Numbered from the stretch's first letter, positions 6,964-15,844 are shown. The stretch: 64,000 bases of DNA from Flavobacteriaceae bacterium LYZ1037 (GCA_003144015.1 QFWS01000006.1:62001-126000), one strand, 5' to 3'. Notes: generated by a model not told the origin, from the sequence alone. Made by a program: numbers and translations.

Positions 6964-9702
6964 TTAATCTGCTAAATTAGGACGTAACCACTTTTCAGCT
7001 TCGTCTTCAGTAATACCTCTACGTTTTGCGTAATCTTTTATTTGATCTTCTTTTATTTTTCCAAGCCCAAAATATTTAGCTTCCGTATTGGCAAAATAAT
7101 AACCACTCACACTTGCTGCCGGCCACATGGCTAGGCTTTCTGTAAGTTCAACTCCAATATTTTCCTCTACATCTAAAAGTTTCCAAATAGTTTTCTTTTC
7201 TAAATGATCTGGACAAGCAGGATACCCAGGAGCCGGACGAATACCTTTATAGTTTTCTTTAATTAAATCGTCGTTGGTTAAGCTTTCGTCTTGTGTATAA
7301 TTCCAATAATTGGTTCTTACTTCTTTATGTAAATATTCTGCAAAGGCTTCAGCCAATCTATCGGCCAATGCTTTAACCATAATGGCATTATAATCGTCAT
7401 GATTTTTTTCAAACGCTTTTGCTAAAGCTTCTGTTCCAAAACCAGTTGAGACACAGAAACACCCCATATAATCTTGAATTCCTGTTTCTTTTGGCGCAAT
7501 AAAATCGGCCAAGGCCAAGTTTGGTTTTCCGGATGCTTTTTTTGATTGCTGACGAAGGGTTAGGAATGTTAGGTTGTTATTAGGATCTCTAAGAGATGCT
7601 TCGACAGGCTCAGCATGACAGTTTTCAATTGTCAATTCAATATCGTCATCATTGACTGTATTTACCGGAAACAACCCGAAAACAGCTTTGGCTTCCAAGA
7701 GTTCTTCATCAATAATACGCTTAAGCAAAAGGTTAGCATCTTTAAATAATTCTCTGGCTTGTTCGCCAACAACAGCATCTTCTAGAATATTTGGATAACG
7801 ACCATGTAAATCCCAGCTTCTAAAAAATGGACTCCAATCAATATAGTCTTCTAATTTTCTTAAATCGAAATCTTCAAGAACCTGAATACCTAATTGCTTT
7901 GGCTTTACTATTTCTGTAATGTTCCAGTCAATGCGAAAATTGTTTTTTCGTGCCTCCTCAATCGTCAAGTATTCTTTTTCTCTGGTTCGTTTTAAAAATT
8001 GATTTCTAAACTTTTCGTACTCTTCTCTAATTTCTTCTTTAAAAACACCATTATCTTTCTTTAATAAATTCCCAACGACTGTTACAGCACGTGACGCATC
8101 ATTAATATGCACTACAGTATGCTTATAATTTGGTGCAATCTTAACAGAAGTATGTGCTCTAGAGGTTGTGGCGCCACCAATAATTAAAGGAATATCTAAA
8201 TTTTTCTTTTCCATTTCTTTAGAAACAAAAGACATTTCATCTAAAGAAGGAGTAATTAAGCCACTTAAACCAATGATGTCCACATTCTCTCTAATGGCCG
8301 TTTCTATAATTTTTTCTGGCGCCACCATGACACCTAAATCTACAATCTCGTAATTATTACAACCCAAGACTACACTCACGATATTTTTTCCAATATCATG
8401 TACATCGCCTTTAACCGTTGCCATTAAAATTTTACCTGCAAATTCTTGTTTCCCATCTTTTTCTGCTTCAATAAATGGTTGTAAATAAGCAACGGCCTTT
8501 TTCATAACTCTTGCAGATTTCACCACCTGTGGCAGGAACATTTTTCCACTTCCAAACAAATCGCCAACAACATTCATCCCTATCATTAAATGGCCTTCTA
8601 TGACCTCAATTGGCTTCGATGAAGCTAGTCTGGCTTCTTCAATATCTTCAATAATAAAAGTGTCAATTCCTTTTACTAGAGCATGTGTGATTCTCTCTTG
8701 CAACGGATGCTCTCGCCATTCTAAAACCGTAGCCTCTATATCTTTTTTATTTCCTTTTACTGTTTCGGCAAAATCTAATAAGCGTTCGGTGGCGTCTTCT
8801 CTTCTATCGAAAAACACATCTTCTACCAACTCTAACAATTGGTTATCAATCTCATCATAAACCTCTATCAAAGCAGGATTGACGATCCCTAAATTCATTC
8901 CATGTTGAATGGCATGATATAAAAATGAGGCATGCATAGCTTCACGAACTGTATCATTTCCTCTAAAAGAAAAAGACACATTACTTACGCCTCCTGACAC
9001 ATTCGCATAAGGAAGGTTTTCGCGAATCCATTTGGTAGCCATGAAAAAATCCAAAGCGTTTTTTCTGTGTTCTTCCATGCCTGTGGCAACAGGGAAAATA
9101 TTAGGGTCGAAAATAATGTCTTGTGGAGGAAAGTTAACTTGGTTAACCAAAATATCATACGAACGTTTACAAATTTCTATTCTGCGTTCGTAAGTATCAG
9201 CTTGTCCATCTTCATCAAAAGCCATGACAATGACAGCTGCTCCATAACGCTTTACCAATTTTGCATGATGAATAAATTCAGCCTCACCCTCTTTTAAACT
9301 AATTGAATTCACAACCGATTTCCCCTGAACCACTTTCAATCCAGCTTCAATAATCTCCCATTTGGAGCTATCAATCATAATCGGAATTCGAGCAATATCA
9401 GGTTCAGAAGCAATAAGATTTAAGAATTTGGTCATCGCAAACACACCATCCAGCATGCCTTCATCCATATTCACATCTAGAATTTGAGCACCACCTTCCA
9501 CTTGATGCCTGGCAACCTCCAAAGCTTCGTTATAATTCCCTTCTTTAATTAATCGAAGAAATTTTCTAGAACCTGTTACATTGGTTCGCTCACCAACATT
9601 AATAAAGTTGCTTTCAGGAGTTACAACTAGTGGCTCTAATCCTGATAATGTTAAATACTTTTGGTGTTTGGTATTTAATGTTTGGTATTTGGTATCATTC
9701 AT
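6964..9702 (-). CDS. metH: Methionine synthase, C-terminal half (folate, B12 and activation domains)
   Basis: Cobalamin-dependent transfer of methyl from methyl-THF to homocysteine, as the second subunit of a split MetH. The order is a pterin-binding barrel (GERTNVTGS near 37), a cobalamin cap and B12 domain with the His ligand in GDVHDIGKN (near 432), and a SAM-dependent reactivation domain with [12 protein letters not shown] (near 820). The homocysteine barrel is the separate gene at 10085. Two oddities: the first about 15 residues are encoded by tandem heptamers, and about residues 694-704 (CHAEPVEAS) are encoded by a dispersed palindrome inserted in frame before [16 protein letters not shown]. 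The reading frame is intact. Confidence 0.94.
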   Translation of the reverse strand: MNDTKYQTLNTKHQKYLTLSGLEPLVVTPESNFINVGERTNVTGSRKFLRLIKEGNYNEALEVARHQVEGGAQILDVNMDEGMLDGVFAMTKFLNLIASEPDIARIPIMIDSSKWEIIEAGLKVVQGKSVVNSISLKEGEAEFIHHAKLVKRYGAAVIVMAFDEDGQADTYERRIEICKRSYDILVNQVNFPPQDIIFDPNIFPVATGMEEHRKNALDFFMATKWIRENLPYANVSGGVSNVSFSFRGNDTVREAMHASFLYHAIQHGMNLGIVNPALIEVYDEIDNQLLELVEDVFFDRREDATERLLDFAETVKGNKKDIEATVLEWREHPLQERITHALVKGIDTFIIEDIEEARLASSKPIEVIEGHLMIGMNVVGDLFGSGKMFLPQVVKSARVMKKAVAYLQPFIEAEKDGKQEFAGKILMATVKGDVHDIGKNIVSVVLGCNNYEIVDLGVMVAPEKIIETAIRENVDIIGLSGLITPSLDEMSFVSKEMEKKNLDIPLIIGGATTSRAHTSVKIAPNYKHTVVHINDASRAVTVVGNLLKKDNGVFKEEIREEYEKFRNQFLKRTREKEYLTIEEARKNNFRIDWNITEIVKPKQLGIQVLEDFDLRKLEDYIDWSPFFRSWDLHGRYPNILEDAVVGEQARELFKDANLLLKRIIDEELLEAKAVFGLFPVNTVNDDDIELTIENCHAEPVEASLRDPNNNLTFLTLRQQSKKASGKPNLALADFIAPKETGIQDYMGCFCVSTGFGTEALAKAFEKNHDDYNAIMVKALADRLAEAFAEYLHKEVRTNYWNYTQDESLTNDDLIKENYKGIRPAPGYPACPDHLEKKTIWKLLDVEENIGVELTESLAMWPAASVSGYYFANTEAKYFGLGKIKEDQIKDYAKRRGITEDEAEKWLRPNLAD
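7584..7620 (-). repeat. TGTCA-headed palindromic repeat inside metH (copy b)
   Basis: On the minus strand TGTCA is followed by a hairpin with ATGCT/AGCAT arms and the TCGA core, then by a second small palindrome (ATCTCT/AGAGAT). It is translated as the [12 protein letters not shown] segment of the MetH reactivation domain without breaking the frame. Confidence 0.75.
9659..9697 (+). repeat. Tandem TTTGGTA-type heptamers at the 5' end of metH C-terminal gene
   Basis: About five degenerate heptamers of the form TTTRRTR lie in a row on the plus strand, overlapping the start of the metH C-terminal gene. Related heptamers in the opposite orientation lie at 10079-10097, on the far side of the IVP gene. 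Confidence 0.6.
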
Positions 9703-9704
9703 TA

Positions 9705-10064
9705 CTATAATTTGTTTTTGAAATAGTTAATGAATCCGTTTAGTAATTTCTTGCAGGATGTTAATTGCTCTAGAATTACATTTAATTGTTCTTCAGAAAT
9801 GTATTCTAAATCGAATGCAAGATATATCTGTGTCTCTAATTCAAACAAAGAGCCTTTTGCTATATACAAAAACTGAATAGTTTCTTTGTCTGATTGCCTT
9901 CCTATACCTTCAGCTATATTTGAAGGTACCGAAACCACACTTCTATTAATCTGATTTGTTAAACTATATAATTCTGTATTTGGAAAGTGCTTAGTTAGTT
10001 CATAAACCGATTTCACCAATGCTCTTGCAAATTTCCAAACGTCTAATTCCGTATAATTTTTCAT
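9705..10064 (-). CDS. Four-helix-bundle protein (23S rRNA intervening-sequence protein family)
   Basis: A 119-residue all-alpha protein with family hallmarks: [22 protein letters not shown] near the start, then [18 protein letters not shown] and [21 protein letters not shown]. Relatives are encoded within 23S rRNA intervening sequences and are also scattered through Bacteroidota genomes; their molecular role is not settled. Here it interrupts the met operon between the two metH halves, two bases before the second half. It has no evident link to methionine synthesis and is flanked by inverted heptamer repeats, which suggests insertion as a small cassette. Confidence 0.85.
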   Translation of the reverse strand: MKNYTELDVWKFARALVKSVYELTKHFPNTELYSLTNQINRSVVSVPSNIAEGIGRQSDKETIQFLYIAKGSLFELETQIYLAFDLEYISEEQLNVILEQLTSCKKLLNGFINYFKNKL

Positions 10065-10078
10065 TATTTATATTTTTC

Positions 10079-10097
10079 TAAACACTAAACACTAACA
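10079..10097 (-). repeat. GTTTAGT heptamer repeats flanking the IVP gene
   Basis: Two to three copies of GTTTAGT on the minus strand, overlapping the stop of the metH N-terminal gene. They are inverted relative to the TTTGGTA-type heptamers at 9659-9697, so the IVP gene is framed by related repeats pointing inward from both sides. Confidence 0.55.
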
Positions 10098-11083
10098 ACC
10101 ATTCTTGGTTTATAATTTTTAGCCACATCTGCAATGGCTTTAATGTGCTCCGGATTTGTACCACAACAGCCACCAATAATATTAATAAGCCCATCTTTTA
10201 AATAATTTTCAATCAACACTTGCATTTCTTTGGGTGACTGGTCGTATTCCCCAAAAGCATTTGGCAAACCTGCATTTGGATGTGCCGATGTGTAAAACTG
10301 TGTTGCATTTGACAGTCTTTGTAAATATGGTTGCAGCTGTTCGGCTCCAAGAGCACAATTAAACCCAACACTTAGTAAGGGGATATGAGAAATTGAAGTT
10401 AAAAATGCCTCAACGGTTTGCCCAGACAGCGTTCTTCCTGATGCATCTGTAATGGTTCCAGAAACCATAATTGGAATATCGATGTTGCGTGCTTCTTTAA
10501 CCTCATCAATGGCAAACAAGCAAGCCTTAGCATTAAGTGTATCGAAAATAGTTTCAACCAAAAGCACATCAACACCTCCATCAATCAAAGCTTCCACCTG
10601 TTGTTTGTAAGCAATTCTAAGGTCATCAAAAGTGACTGCTCGAAATTCGGGTCTGTTGACATCTGGAGACAAACTCGCCGTTCTATTTGTTGGCCCAATA
10701 CTTCCAGCTACAAATCGGGGTTTTTCAGGATTTGCCTTGGTGAAATCATCTGCTACTTTTCTTGCTATTTTAGCCGATTCAAAATTAAGCTCGTACACCA
10801 AATCTTCCATGTTATAATCTCCCATAGCAATGGTAGTTCCTGAAAAGGTATTGGTCTCTACAATATCTGCCCCTGCTTCAAAATACTTTCTATGCACCTC
10901 GGCAATAGCTTCTGGTTGCGTCAAGGAAAGCAAGTCGTTATTACCTTTTAGCGAGGTTGGGTAATCCTTAAAGCGTTCACCTCTAAAATCTTCTTCAGAA
11001 AATTTATAGCGTTGCAACATGGTTCCCATGGCTCCATCGAGAACCAAAATGCGTTTTTGTATGTCTTGCTTAATATCTCTCAT
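10085..11083 (-). CDS. metH: Methionine synthase, N-terminal half (homocysteine methyltransferase)
   Basis: Zinc-dependent homocysteine-binding barrel of MetH, here a separate 332-residue protein. LDGAMGTMLQ opens the barrel; zinc ligands are the Cys in GFNCALG (near 240) and the CC pair in IGGCCGTNPEHI (near 305). It must work with the B12/folate subunit encoded at 6964. Its last codons lie in a GTTTAGT repeat, so the C-terminal VVSV may have been altered by that repeat. It starts six bases after the homoserine dehydrogenase gene. Confidence 0.93.
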   Translation of the reverse strand: MRDIKQDIQKRILVLDGAMGTMLQRYKFSEEDFRGERFKDYPTSLKGNNDLLSLTQPEAIAEVHRKYFEAGADIVETNTFSGTTIAMGDYNMEDLVYELNFESAKIARKVADDFTKANPEKPRFVAGSIGPTNRTASLSPDVNRPEFRAVTFDDLRIAYKQQVEALIDGGVDVLLVETIFDTLNAKACLFAIDEVKEARNIDIPIMVSGTITDASGRTLSGQTVEAFLTSISHIPLLSVGFNCALGAEQLQPYLQRLSNATQFYTSAHPNAGLPNAFGEYDQSPKEMQVLIENYLKDGLINIIGGCCGTNPEHIKAIADVAKNYKPRMVVSV

Positions 11084-11088
11084 AATTT

Positions 11089-12171
11089 TTAATTTAAACT
11101 GTTTGAAAGCTTCACGATGTCTGAAAACAATCCTCTGGCTGTCACACCCTTCCCTGCTCCTGCACCTTGAATCACCAAAGGGAAGTCTTGGTAAGACTCT
11201 GAATAAATTTCAAACACAGAATCTGCACCTTTTAATTGTCCGATAGCTGAGCTTTTTTCTTCTGAAACCAATTTCACTTCCAAGGTGTTTTTAATAACAT
11301 CCAATTCGCCAACATAACGCAACACCTGATTTTCTAAAAGCTGTTCTTTTAACAAGTGAAACGGAACATCTAATTCCTTGCTTCTACTAATAAACTGATG
11401 AACCGTTGTTTTACCATTAAGTGTTTTAGGCACTAAAGATTCTACTAAAACATCATGGAATTCCGTTTTTAAATGAAGCTCTCTAGCTAAAATCAATAAT
11501 TTCCTAGCCACATCATTTCCTGATAAATCTTCTCGTGCATCAGGCTCTGTTAAACCTAACTGATTTGCTTGTTTTAAAATTTCTGAAAAAGAAATATTTT
11601 CAGATGAAAACGCATTAAAAATATAACTTAAGGAGCCTGAAAAAACGCCACGTATTTTTTGAATTTGCTCACCAGAATCATACAGTCTTTTAACCGTTTC
11701 AATAATTGGCAAACCTGCACCAACATTGGTTTCGTATAAAAAGGACTTATGATGTTTTTTTAATGTGAGTCTCAATTGTTCGTAAAAATCAAAACTTAAA
11801 GTATTCGCTACTTTATTTGCCGACACAATATGAAATCCGTTTTCAATTAAAGGCACATAATTCTGCACAAAATCTTTACTTGCTGTCGCATCAATAGCTA
11901 CTAAATTCTGAAAATGATGTGTCTTCACATAACTAATAATATCTTCAATTTTATAAGGAATCGAAGCCTTTTCAAAATCAGAATGCCAAGAATTTTCAAT
12001 GCCAAATTCATTGAAAAATGCCACTTTAGAATTTGTAACAACAGGAATATGAATGTCTAAATTCTGCTGGGCTTGTAATTGCGACTTGGCAGCTTGAATT
12101 TGATTAATTAAGGTACTGCCAACATTCCCTATTCCGAAAATAACCACATGTAGGCTTTTACTGTTTGACAT
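11089..12171 (-). CDS. hom: Homoserine dehydrogenase
   Basis: Reduces aspartate semialdehyde to homoserine, the branch point to methionine and threonine. The 360-residue protein has a Rossmann motif FGIGNVGST near the N-terminus and SANKVANTLSF near 130; no aspartokinase or ACT domain is present. I chose the ATG at 12171, which puts the Rossmann strand at the start; the in-frame start at 12204 would overlap metB by 47 bases. With the chosen start the overlap is 14 bases. Placement in a SAM-controlled operon makes this homoserine supply methionine-responsive. Confidence 0.9.
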   Translation of the reverse strand: MSNSKSLHVVIFGIGNVGSTLINQIQAAKSQLQAQQNLDIHIPVVTNSKVAFFNEFGIENSWHSDFEKASIPYKIEDIISYVKTHHFQNLVAIDATASKDFVQNYVPLIENGFHIVSANKVANTLSFDFYEQLRLTLKKHHKSFLYETNVGAGLPIIETVKRLYDSGEQIQKIRGVFSGSLSYIFNAFSSENISFSEILKQANQLGLTEPDAREDLSGNDVARKLLILARELHLKTEFHDVLVESLVPKTLNGKTTVHQFISRSKELDVPFHLLKEQLLENQVLRYVGELDVIKNTLEVKLVSEEKSSAIGQLKGADSVFEIYSESYQDFPLVIQGAGAGKGVTARGLFSDIVKLSNSLN

Positions 12172-13333
12172 AACCTGTTTCTTTATTTTTGTTAATAGAT
12201 GCAAAAGCTTGACTTAAATCGTTTATCAAATCTTCAGCCTCTTCAATCCCACAAGACAAACGTATCAAGGAATCTTTAATTCCTGACTGCAATCTTTTTT
12301 CACGAGGAATAGAAGCATGTGTCATTTGTGGTGGATGGCAAAGCAAACTTTTTACGCCACCAAGGCTTTCTGCCAGTTTGAAATAATGGGTGTTTGTTAC
12401 AAAGTGGTTGGCTGCTTCTTGCGTGTCTTCTTTTAGAGTGAAAGAAACAATTCCTCCAAACAAACCGTTTTGCTGACGCTTCGCTATCTCATGATTCTTA
12501 TGAGATACCAATCCTGGGAAATACACTTTTTCAACAGCATCATGGTTCACTAAAAAGGCAGCAACTGCAAAAGCATTTTCGCATTGTTTTTTAAAACGCA
12601 ACTCTAAGGTTTCAATACCTCGAATGGTTAAAAAGCAATCCCAAGGCCCCAAAATGCCACCTGAAGCATTTTGAACAAATTTTAATTTTTCAGATAATTC
12701 TTGTGTTTTAGTCACTACCAAACCAGCCACTAAATCTGAATGACCTCCAATGTACTTGGTGCCACTATGGATAATAATATCTGCTCCAAGAGTTATAGGT
12801 TGTTGAGCAATAGGGCTCGCAAAAGTATTATCGACCACTAAAAGGGCATTCACACTCTTGGCAATCTTAGATATTTCCTGAATATCAGATACTTTTAAGG
12901 TTGGATTTGTTGGAGATTCAATCCAAACCAACTTTGTTTTGCTGCTAATAACATTTGCTACATTTTCAGCATCTGTAGTATCTACATAATGTACTTTAAT
13001 CCCTAGTTTTTCGTACACATGGGTAAATAAACGATAAGCACCCCCATAGATGTCATCTACAGCTACAATCTCATCGCCAGCAGATAATAATTTTAACACA
13101 GCATCAATAGCTGCCAAGCCAGTAGCAAAAGCAAAACCAGAATGTCCTCCCTCTAATTGAGCTACCACGTTTTCTAAAACTTGACGTGTTGGGTTGTTGC
13201 TTCGTGCATAATCAAAGCCTTTGTTTACTCCAGGAGCATCCTGAATAAAAGTGGATGTTTGGTACACTGGTACCGAAATAGCGCCTGTTAATGGATCGCT
13301 TGGAATGGAATGAATAATTTTTGTTGCACTCAT
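12158..13333 (-). CDS. metB: Cystathionine gamma-synthase / trans-sulfuration PLP enzyme
   Basis: Cys/Met-metabolism PLP enzyme of 391 residues. YARSNNPTR (near 43) binds the neighbouring subunit's phosphate, and the PLP lysine lies in SGTKYIGGHSD near residue 190. It would join an activated homoserine with cysteine (gamma-synthase) or with sulfide (sulfhydrylase); sequence alone does not settle the donor or whether it also acts as a lyase. It is the first gene of the SAM-I riboswitch operon, which favours a biosynthetic role. Confidence 0.85.
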   Translation of the reverse strand: MSATKIIHSIPSDPLTGAISVPVYQTSTFIQDAPGVNKGFDYARSNNPTRQVLENVVAQLEGGHSGFAFATGLAAIDAVLKLLSAGDEIVAVDDIYGGAYRLFTHVYEKLGIKVHYVDTTDAENVANVISSKTKLVWIESPTNPTLKVSDIQEISKIAKSVNALLVVDNTFASPIAQQPITLGADIIIHSGTKYIGGHSDLVAGLVVTKTQELSEKLKFVQNASGGILGPWDCFLTIRGIETLELRFKKQCENAFAVAAFLVNHDAVEKVYFPGLVSHKNHEIAKRQQNGLFGGIVSFTLKEDTQEAANHFVTNTHYFKLAESLGGVKSLLCHPPQMTHASIPREKRLQSGIKDSLIRLSCGIEEAEDLINDLSQAFASINKNKETGYVKQ

Positions 13334-13613
13334 TTTTCTAATTTTTTTTGAGTTAATAATGAGTGCTATTTGCAGAACAAGATAAATGGAGTAAAAAGCA
13401 TTTTTTTCGCTTATACTTCAAAATAAAAATTAACAATAGCGATGCTATTCTGAATTTTTCTTTCTTGTCTAATCAAAAAATCTATCTGTTTCCTCGTCAT
13501 CAATCTCGCTCAACAAATAGCACGATTAAACCAAAAGTCAAATGCGTCTTTGCAGACGTACCTAATAGAAAAATGTTAAAAAGAAAATTGAAATAACAGA
13601 TGAGTCATTTCGT
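13334..13613 (-). other. Long untranslated leader between SAM-I aptamer and metB
   Basis: A 280-base transcribed spacer. It holds small hairpins (CGTCT/AGACG near 13549-13562 and AATAGC/GCTATT near 13434-13450) but no strong G+C stem followed by a T-run directly after the aptamer. A plus-strand ORF here (13363-13596) is not credible. The expression platform is not clear from inspection. Confidence 0.45.
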
Positions 13614-13740
13614 TTTAGTTATCTATCCAATAAATCGATAAATGAATCGATCATTAAGTAGAATGTAGCACCTTCTTAATTGCTTAAGGGTTGCTAAGGC
13701 TTCACAGGGTCTAATCCCTCCACCTTTCTTGATAACATTT
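13614..13740 (-). ncRNA. SAM-I (S-box) riboswitch of the methionine operon
   Basis: The minus strand carries the S-box core in order: TTATCAAGAAAGGTGGAGGG, GACCCTGTGAAGCC, TTAGCAACC, AAGGTGCTACATTCTAC and the closing GATAGATAAC, which pairs with GTTATC at the 5' end (P1). These are the conserved SAM-binding blocks. About 280 bases separate it from metB. Binding of SAM should reduce expression of the metB-hom-metH-metF operon. Confidence 0.93.
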
Positions 13741-13766
13741 CAGTAAGTTTTTGAACTTTGTGAGCA

Positions 13767-13799
13767 CAAATATAGCATCAGAAAAATTTAATATCCAAA
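13767..13799 (-). promoter_or_regulatory. Promoter of the methionine operon
   Basis: Minus strand: TTTG (13799-13796), 21 bases, then TATATTTG (13774-13767), a perfect TAnnTTTG. Transcription would start near 13760, just before the SAM-I aptamer. Confidence 0.75.
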
Positions 13800-13825
13800 T
13801 ATTTTGGGAAAAAAAGTTAATTTAA

Positions 13826-13855
13826 TTTGCCATCCATTTAATTTTTCTACATTTG
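13826..13855 (+). promoter_or_regulatory. metK promoter
   Basis: TTTG (13826-13829), 18 bases, then TACATTTG (13848-13855), a perfect -7 element. The predicted start near 13862 lies just before the SAM-II-like aptamer. Confidence 0.78.
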
Positions 13856-13868
13856 CAATTCAAATATC

Positions 13869-13921
13869 AAGAGGAAAAATTTGTCTGATTGCAACCTCTA
13901 TAAAAAAATGCTAAAGCAGTA
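13869..13921 (+). ncRNA. SAM-II-like riboswitch upstream of metK
   Basis: AGAGG (13870-13874) pairs with CCTCT (13895-13899) to form P1. Between them lies ATTTGTCTGATTGCAA, matching the SAM-II loop pattern AUUUG..CNGAUUGCAA. Downstream come TAAAAAAATGCTAAAG and a CAG (13917-13919) that can pair with CTG in the loop (13885-13887), giving the H-type pseudoknot. Position before metK, directly after a promoter, supports the call. The class is recognised from the consensus by eye; no covariance search was run. Confidence 0.82.
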
Positions 13922-13931
13922 AAAATCTACT

Positions 13932-13961
13932 CCTCTAGCAATAGCAATCCGATATTTTTTT
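13932..13961 (+). promoter_or_regulatory. Possible expression platform of the metK riboswitch
   Basis: A second CCTCT (13932-13936) could replace the P1 3' strand, and GCAATC (13944-13949) can pair with GATTGC in the aptamer loop (13887-13892). GCAATC is followed by a run of seven T (13955-13961). The parts of an alternative fold are present; how they switch is not clear. Confidence 0.45.
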
Positions 13962-13993
13962 CATACATTAATTAAATATTAAAACAGGAATAT

Positions 13994-15283
13994 ATGTCTT
14001 ATTTATTTACTTCTGAAAGTGTTTCAGAAGGACATCCAGACAAAGTAGCAGATCAGATTAGTGATGCTTTGATTGACAACTTTTTAGCATTCGATAAAGA
14101 CTCTAAAGTAGCTTGTGAAACCCTTGTTACAACAGGACAAGTCGTGCTAGCAGGTGAAGTAAAATCGAACACCTATTTGGATGTTCAGAAAATTGCCAGA
14201 GATACCATCAACAAAATTGGCTATACAAAAAGTGCTTATATGTTTGACGGTAATTCGTGTGGCGTTTTTTCTGCAATTCACGAACAATCTGATGATATCA
14301 ATCGTGGTGTAGATAGAGCAAGCAAAGAAGAACAAGGTGCAGGAGATCAGGGAATGATGTTTGGTTATGCCACAAATGAAACTGAAAACTACATGCCTTT
14401 AGCTTTAGATTTAGCACATAGAATTCTTATTGAATTGGCTGCTTTACGAAGAGAAAATAAAGACATTACCTACTTAAGACCAGATTCTAAAAGTCAGGTA
14501 ACGATTGAATATAGCGACGATAATGTCCCACAACGTATTGATGCCATTGTGGTGTCTACGCAGCACGACGATTTTGTCAAGCCAAAATCAAACTCTAAGA
14601 AAGCTGTGACTGCTGCCGATGAAGCCATGTTAGCAAAAATTAGAAAAGATATTGTGGATATTTTAATTCCACGTGTTATTGCTTCTTTACCACAAAATAT
14701 TCAAGCCTTATTTACAGACAACATAAAATACCATATCAATCCAACAGGAAAATTTGTAATAGGTGGCCCACATGGAGATACCGGATTAACAGGACGAAAA
14801 ATTATTGTCGATACCTATGGTGGAAAAGGGGCTCATGGTGGAGGAGCTTTTTCAGGAAAAGACCCTAGTAAAGTAGATAGAAGTGCAGCCTATGCTACCA
14901 GACATATTGCAAAAAACTTGGTTGCTGCAGGTGTTTGTACAGAAGTATTAGTTCAAGTTAGCTACGCCATTGGTGTTGCTGAGCCAACTTCAATTTATAT
15001 TAACACTTTTGGAACCTGTGAGTTTAATTTAACCGATAGTGAGATTGCAGAAAAAGTAACTGAACTTTTCGATATGCGTCCAGCTGCAATAGAAAAACGT
15101 TTAAACTTACGCCAACCAATGTACAGCGAAACAGCTGCTTATGGCCATATGGGAAGAAAAAACGAAGTCATTACTAAAACTTTTGAGCAAATTAACGGTA
15201 GAAAGAAAAAAGTAGAAGTAGAATTGTTTACATGGGAAAAATTAAATTATGTAGAAAAAGTAAAAGCGGCTTTTGGGTTGTAA
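13994..15283 (+). CDS. metK: S-adenosylmethionine synthetase
   Basis: Makes SAM from methionine and ATP. Signature segments: [13 protein letters not shown] near residue 15 (methionine/ATP), [12 protein letters not shown] near 115 and [19 protein letters not shown] near 280. The 429 residues are slightly longer than the E. coli enzyme (384) because of insertions such as the Lys/Ser-rich stretch near 195-205, as in other Bacteroidota. It is divergent from the methionine operon and preceded by its own SAM-II-like riboswitch, so product and substrate pathways both answer to SAM. Confidence 0.97.
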   Translation: MSYLFTSESVSEGHPDKVADQISDALIDNFLAFDKDSKVACETLVTTGQVVLAGEVKSNTYLDVQKIARDTINKIGYTKSAYMFDGNSCGVFSAIHEQSDDINRGVDRASKEEQGAGDQGMMFGYATNETENYMPLALDLAHRILIELAALRRENKDITYLRPDSKSQVTIEYSDDNVPQRIDAIVVSTQHDDFVKPKSNSKKAVTAADEAMLAKIRKDIVDILIPRVIASLPQNIQALFTDNIKYHINPTGKFVIGGPHGDTGLTGRKIIVDTYGGKGAHGGGAFSGKDPSKVDRSAAYATRHIAKNLVAAGVCTEVLVQVSYAIGVAEPTSIYINTFGTCEFNLTDSEIAEKVTELFDMRPAAIEKRLNLRQPMYSETAAYGHMGRKNEVITKTFEQINGRKKKVEVELFTWEKLNYVEKVKAAFGL

Positions 15284-15400
15284 AACCTTTAGTTGTTTAT
15301 TTTATAAATTCCCATTCAAAATTAATATTAATTTAATCAAACATACAAAAACCAGATTTGAGTTCATATAAGCGCTGTAGTTTTTATCTACAACAATATA

Positions 15401-15430
15401 CAGGATTAACTTCGTTGATCCTGCTTGACA
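15401..15430 (-). repeat. TGTCA-headed hairpin repeat downstream of metK (copy e)
   Basis: On the minus strand TGTCA is followed after two bases by a 10-bp hairpin (CAGGATCAAC with GTTAATCCTG, one G-T pair, loop GAA). Same architecture as the other TGTCA palindromes in the window but with a different stem. Confidence 0.5.
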
Positions 15431-15450
15431 CTTTTGTAAAATGAAAAATC

Positions 15451-15477
15451 AAACTGCTACTGCAGTTTCTTTTTTTG
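15451..15477 (+). terminator. metK terminator
   Basis: AAACTGC and GCAGTTT form a 7-bp stem with a TACT loop, followed by a T-rich tract. It is the first intrinsic-terminator-like hairpin after metK. Confidence 0.6.
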
Positions 15478-15531
15478 TTTTAAATAATATGCTTTTGAGT
15501 GAACTCACGCATATTATTTAAAACAAAAAAA
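15470..15531. repeat. Long perfect inverted repeat between metK and tRNA-Tyr
   Basis: A perfect 23-bp inverted repeat (15470-15492 and 15509-15531) with a 16-base loop holding a further TGAGT/ACTCA palindrome. The arms are almost entirely A+T. It could form a cruciform or a bidirectional terminator. Confidence 0.7.
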
Positions 15532-15555
15532 ATCCACACTTCCGTGTGGATTTTT
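15528..15555 (-). terminator. Terminator downstream of tRNA-Tyr
   Basis: CCACAC/GTGTGG stem extended by A/T pairs, loop TTCC on the plus strand, with T-runs in both directions. It lies about 10 bases past the tRNA-Tyr 3' end on the minus strand. Confidence 0.75.
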
Positions 15556-15565
15556 CGAGTTAAAG

Positions 15566-15647
<82 letters not shown>

Positions 15648-15722
15648 AAAACCGAGTACAAATATATTATAGTTTTTAAATTATTTTGTAAAAATCTTTT
15701 ACTTTTTTATTCTTAAAACACA

Positions 15723-15765
15723 AAAAACTCATAATGACTTCTTTAGTGAGTCATTATGAGTTTTT
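15723..15765. terminator. Terminator between the M28 peptidase and tRNA-Tyr
   Basis: A perfect 17-bp stem with an A-run on one side and a T-run on the other, loop of nine bases. It can end transcripts from the peptidase gene (minus strand) about 80 bases past its stop and insulates the tRNA. Confidence 0.75.
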
Positions 15766-15844
15766 AATATTAATTTAAAAGTTCTCGCTACAATTTTTTT
15801 CAAAAAAAATTACTCGAACTGACGATGCTCAGATTTTTTGGTTT

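Noticed and set aside
9659-9697. Heptamer repeats considered as a CRISPR or VNTR locus
   Set aside because: Units are only seven bases, degenerate, without spacers, and about five in number.
10399-10584. Short ORF overlapping the metH N-terminal gene in another frame
   Set aside because: Out-of-frame shadow of a strongly conserved gene.
13363-13596. A 77-codon plus-strand ORF between metB and metK
   Set aside because: It lies in the untranslated leader of the methionine operon, has unusual composition and no promoter, and would run into the SAM-I aptamer.
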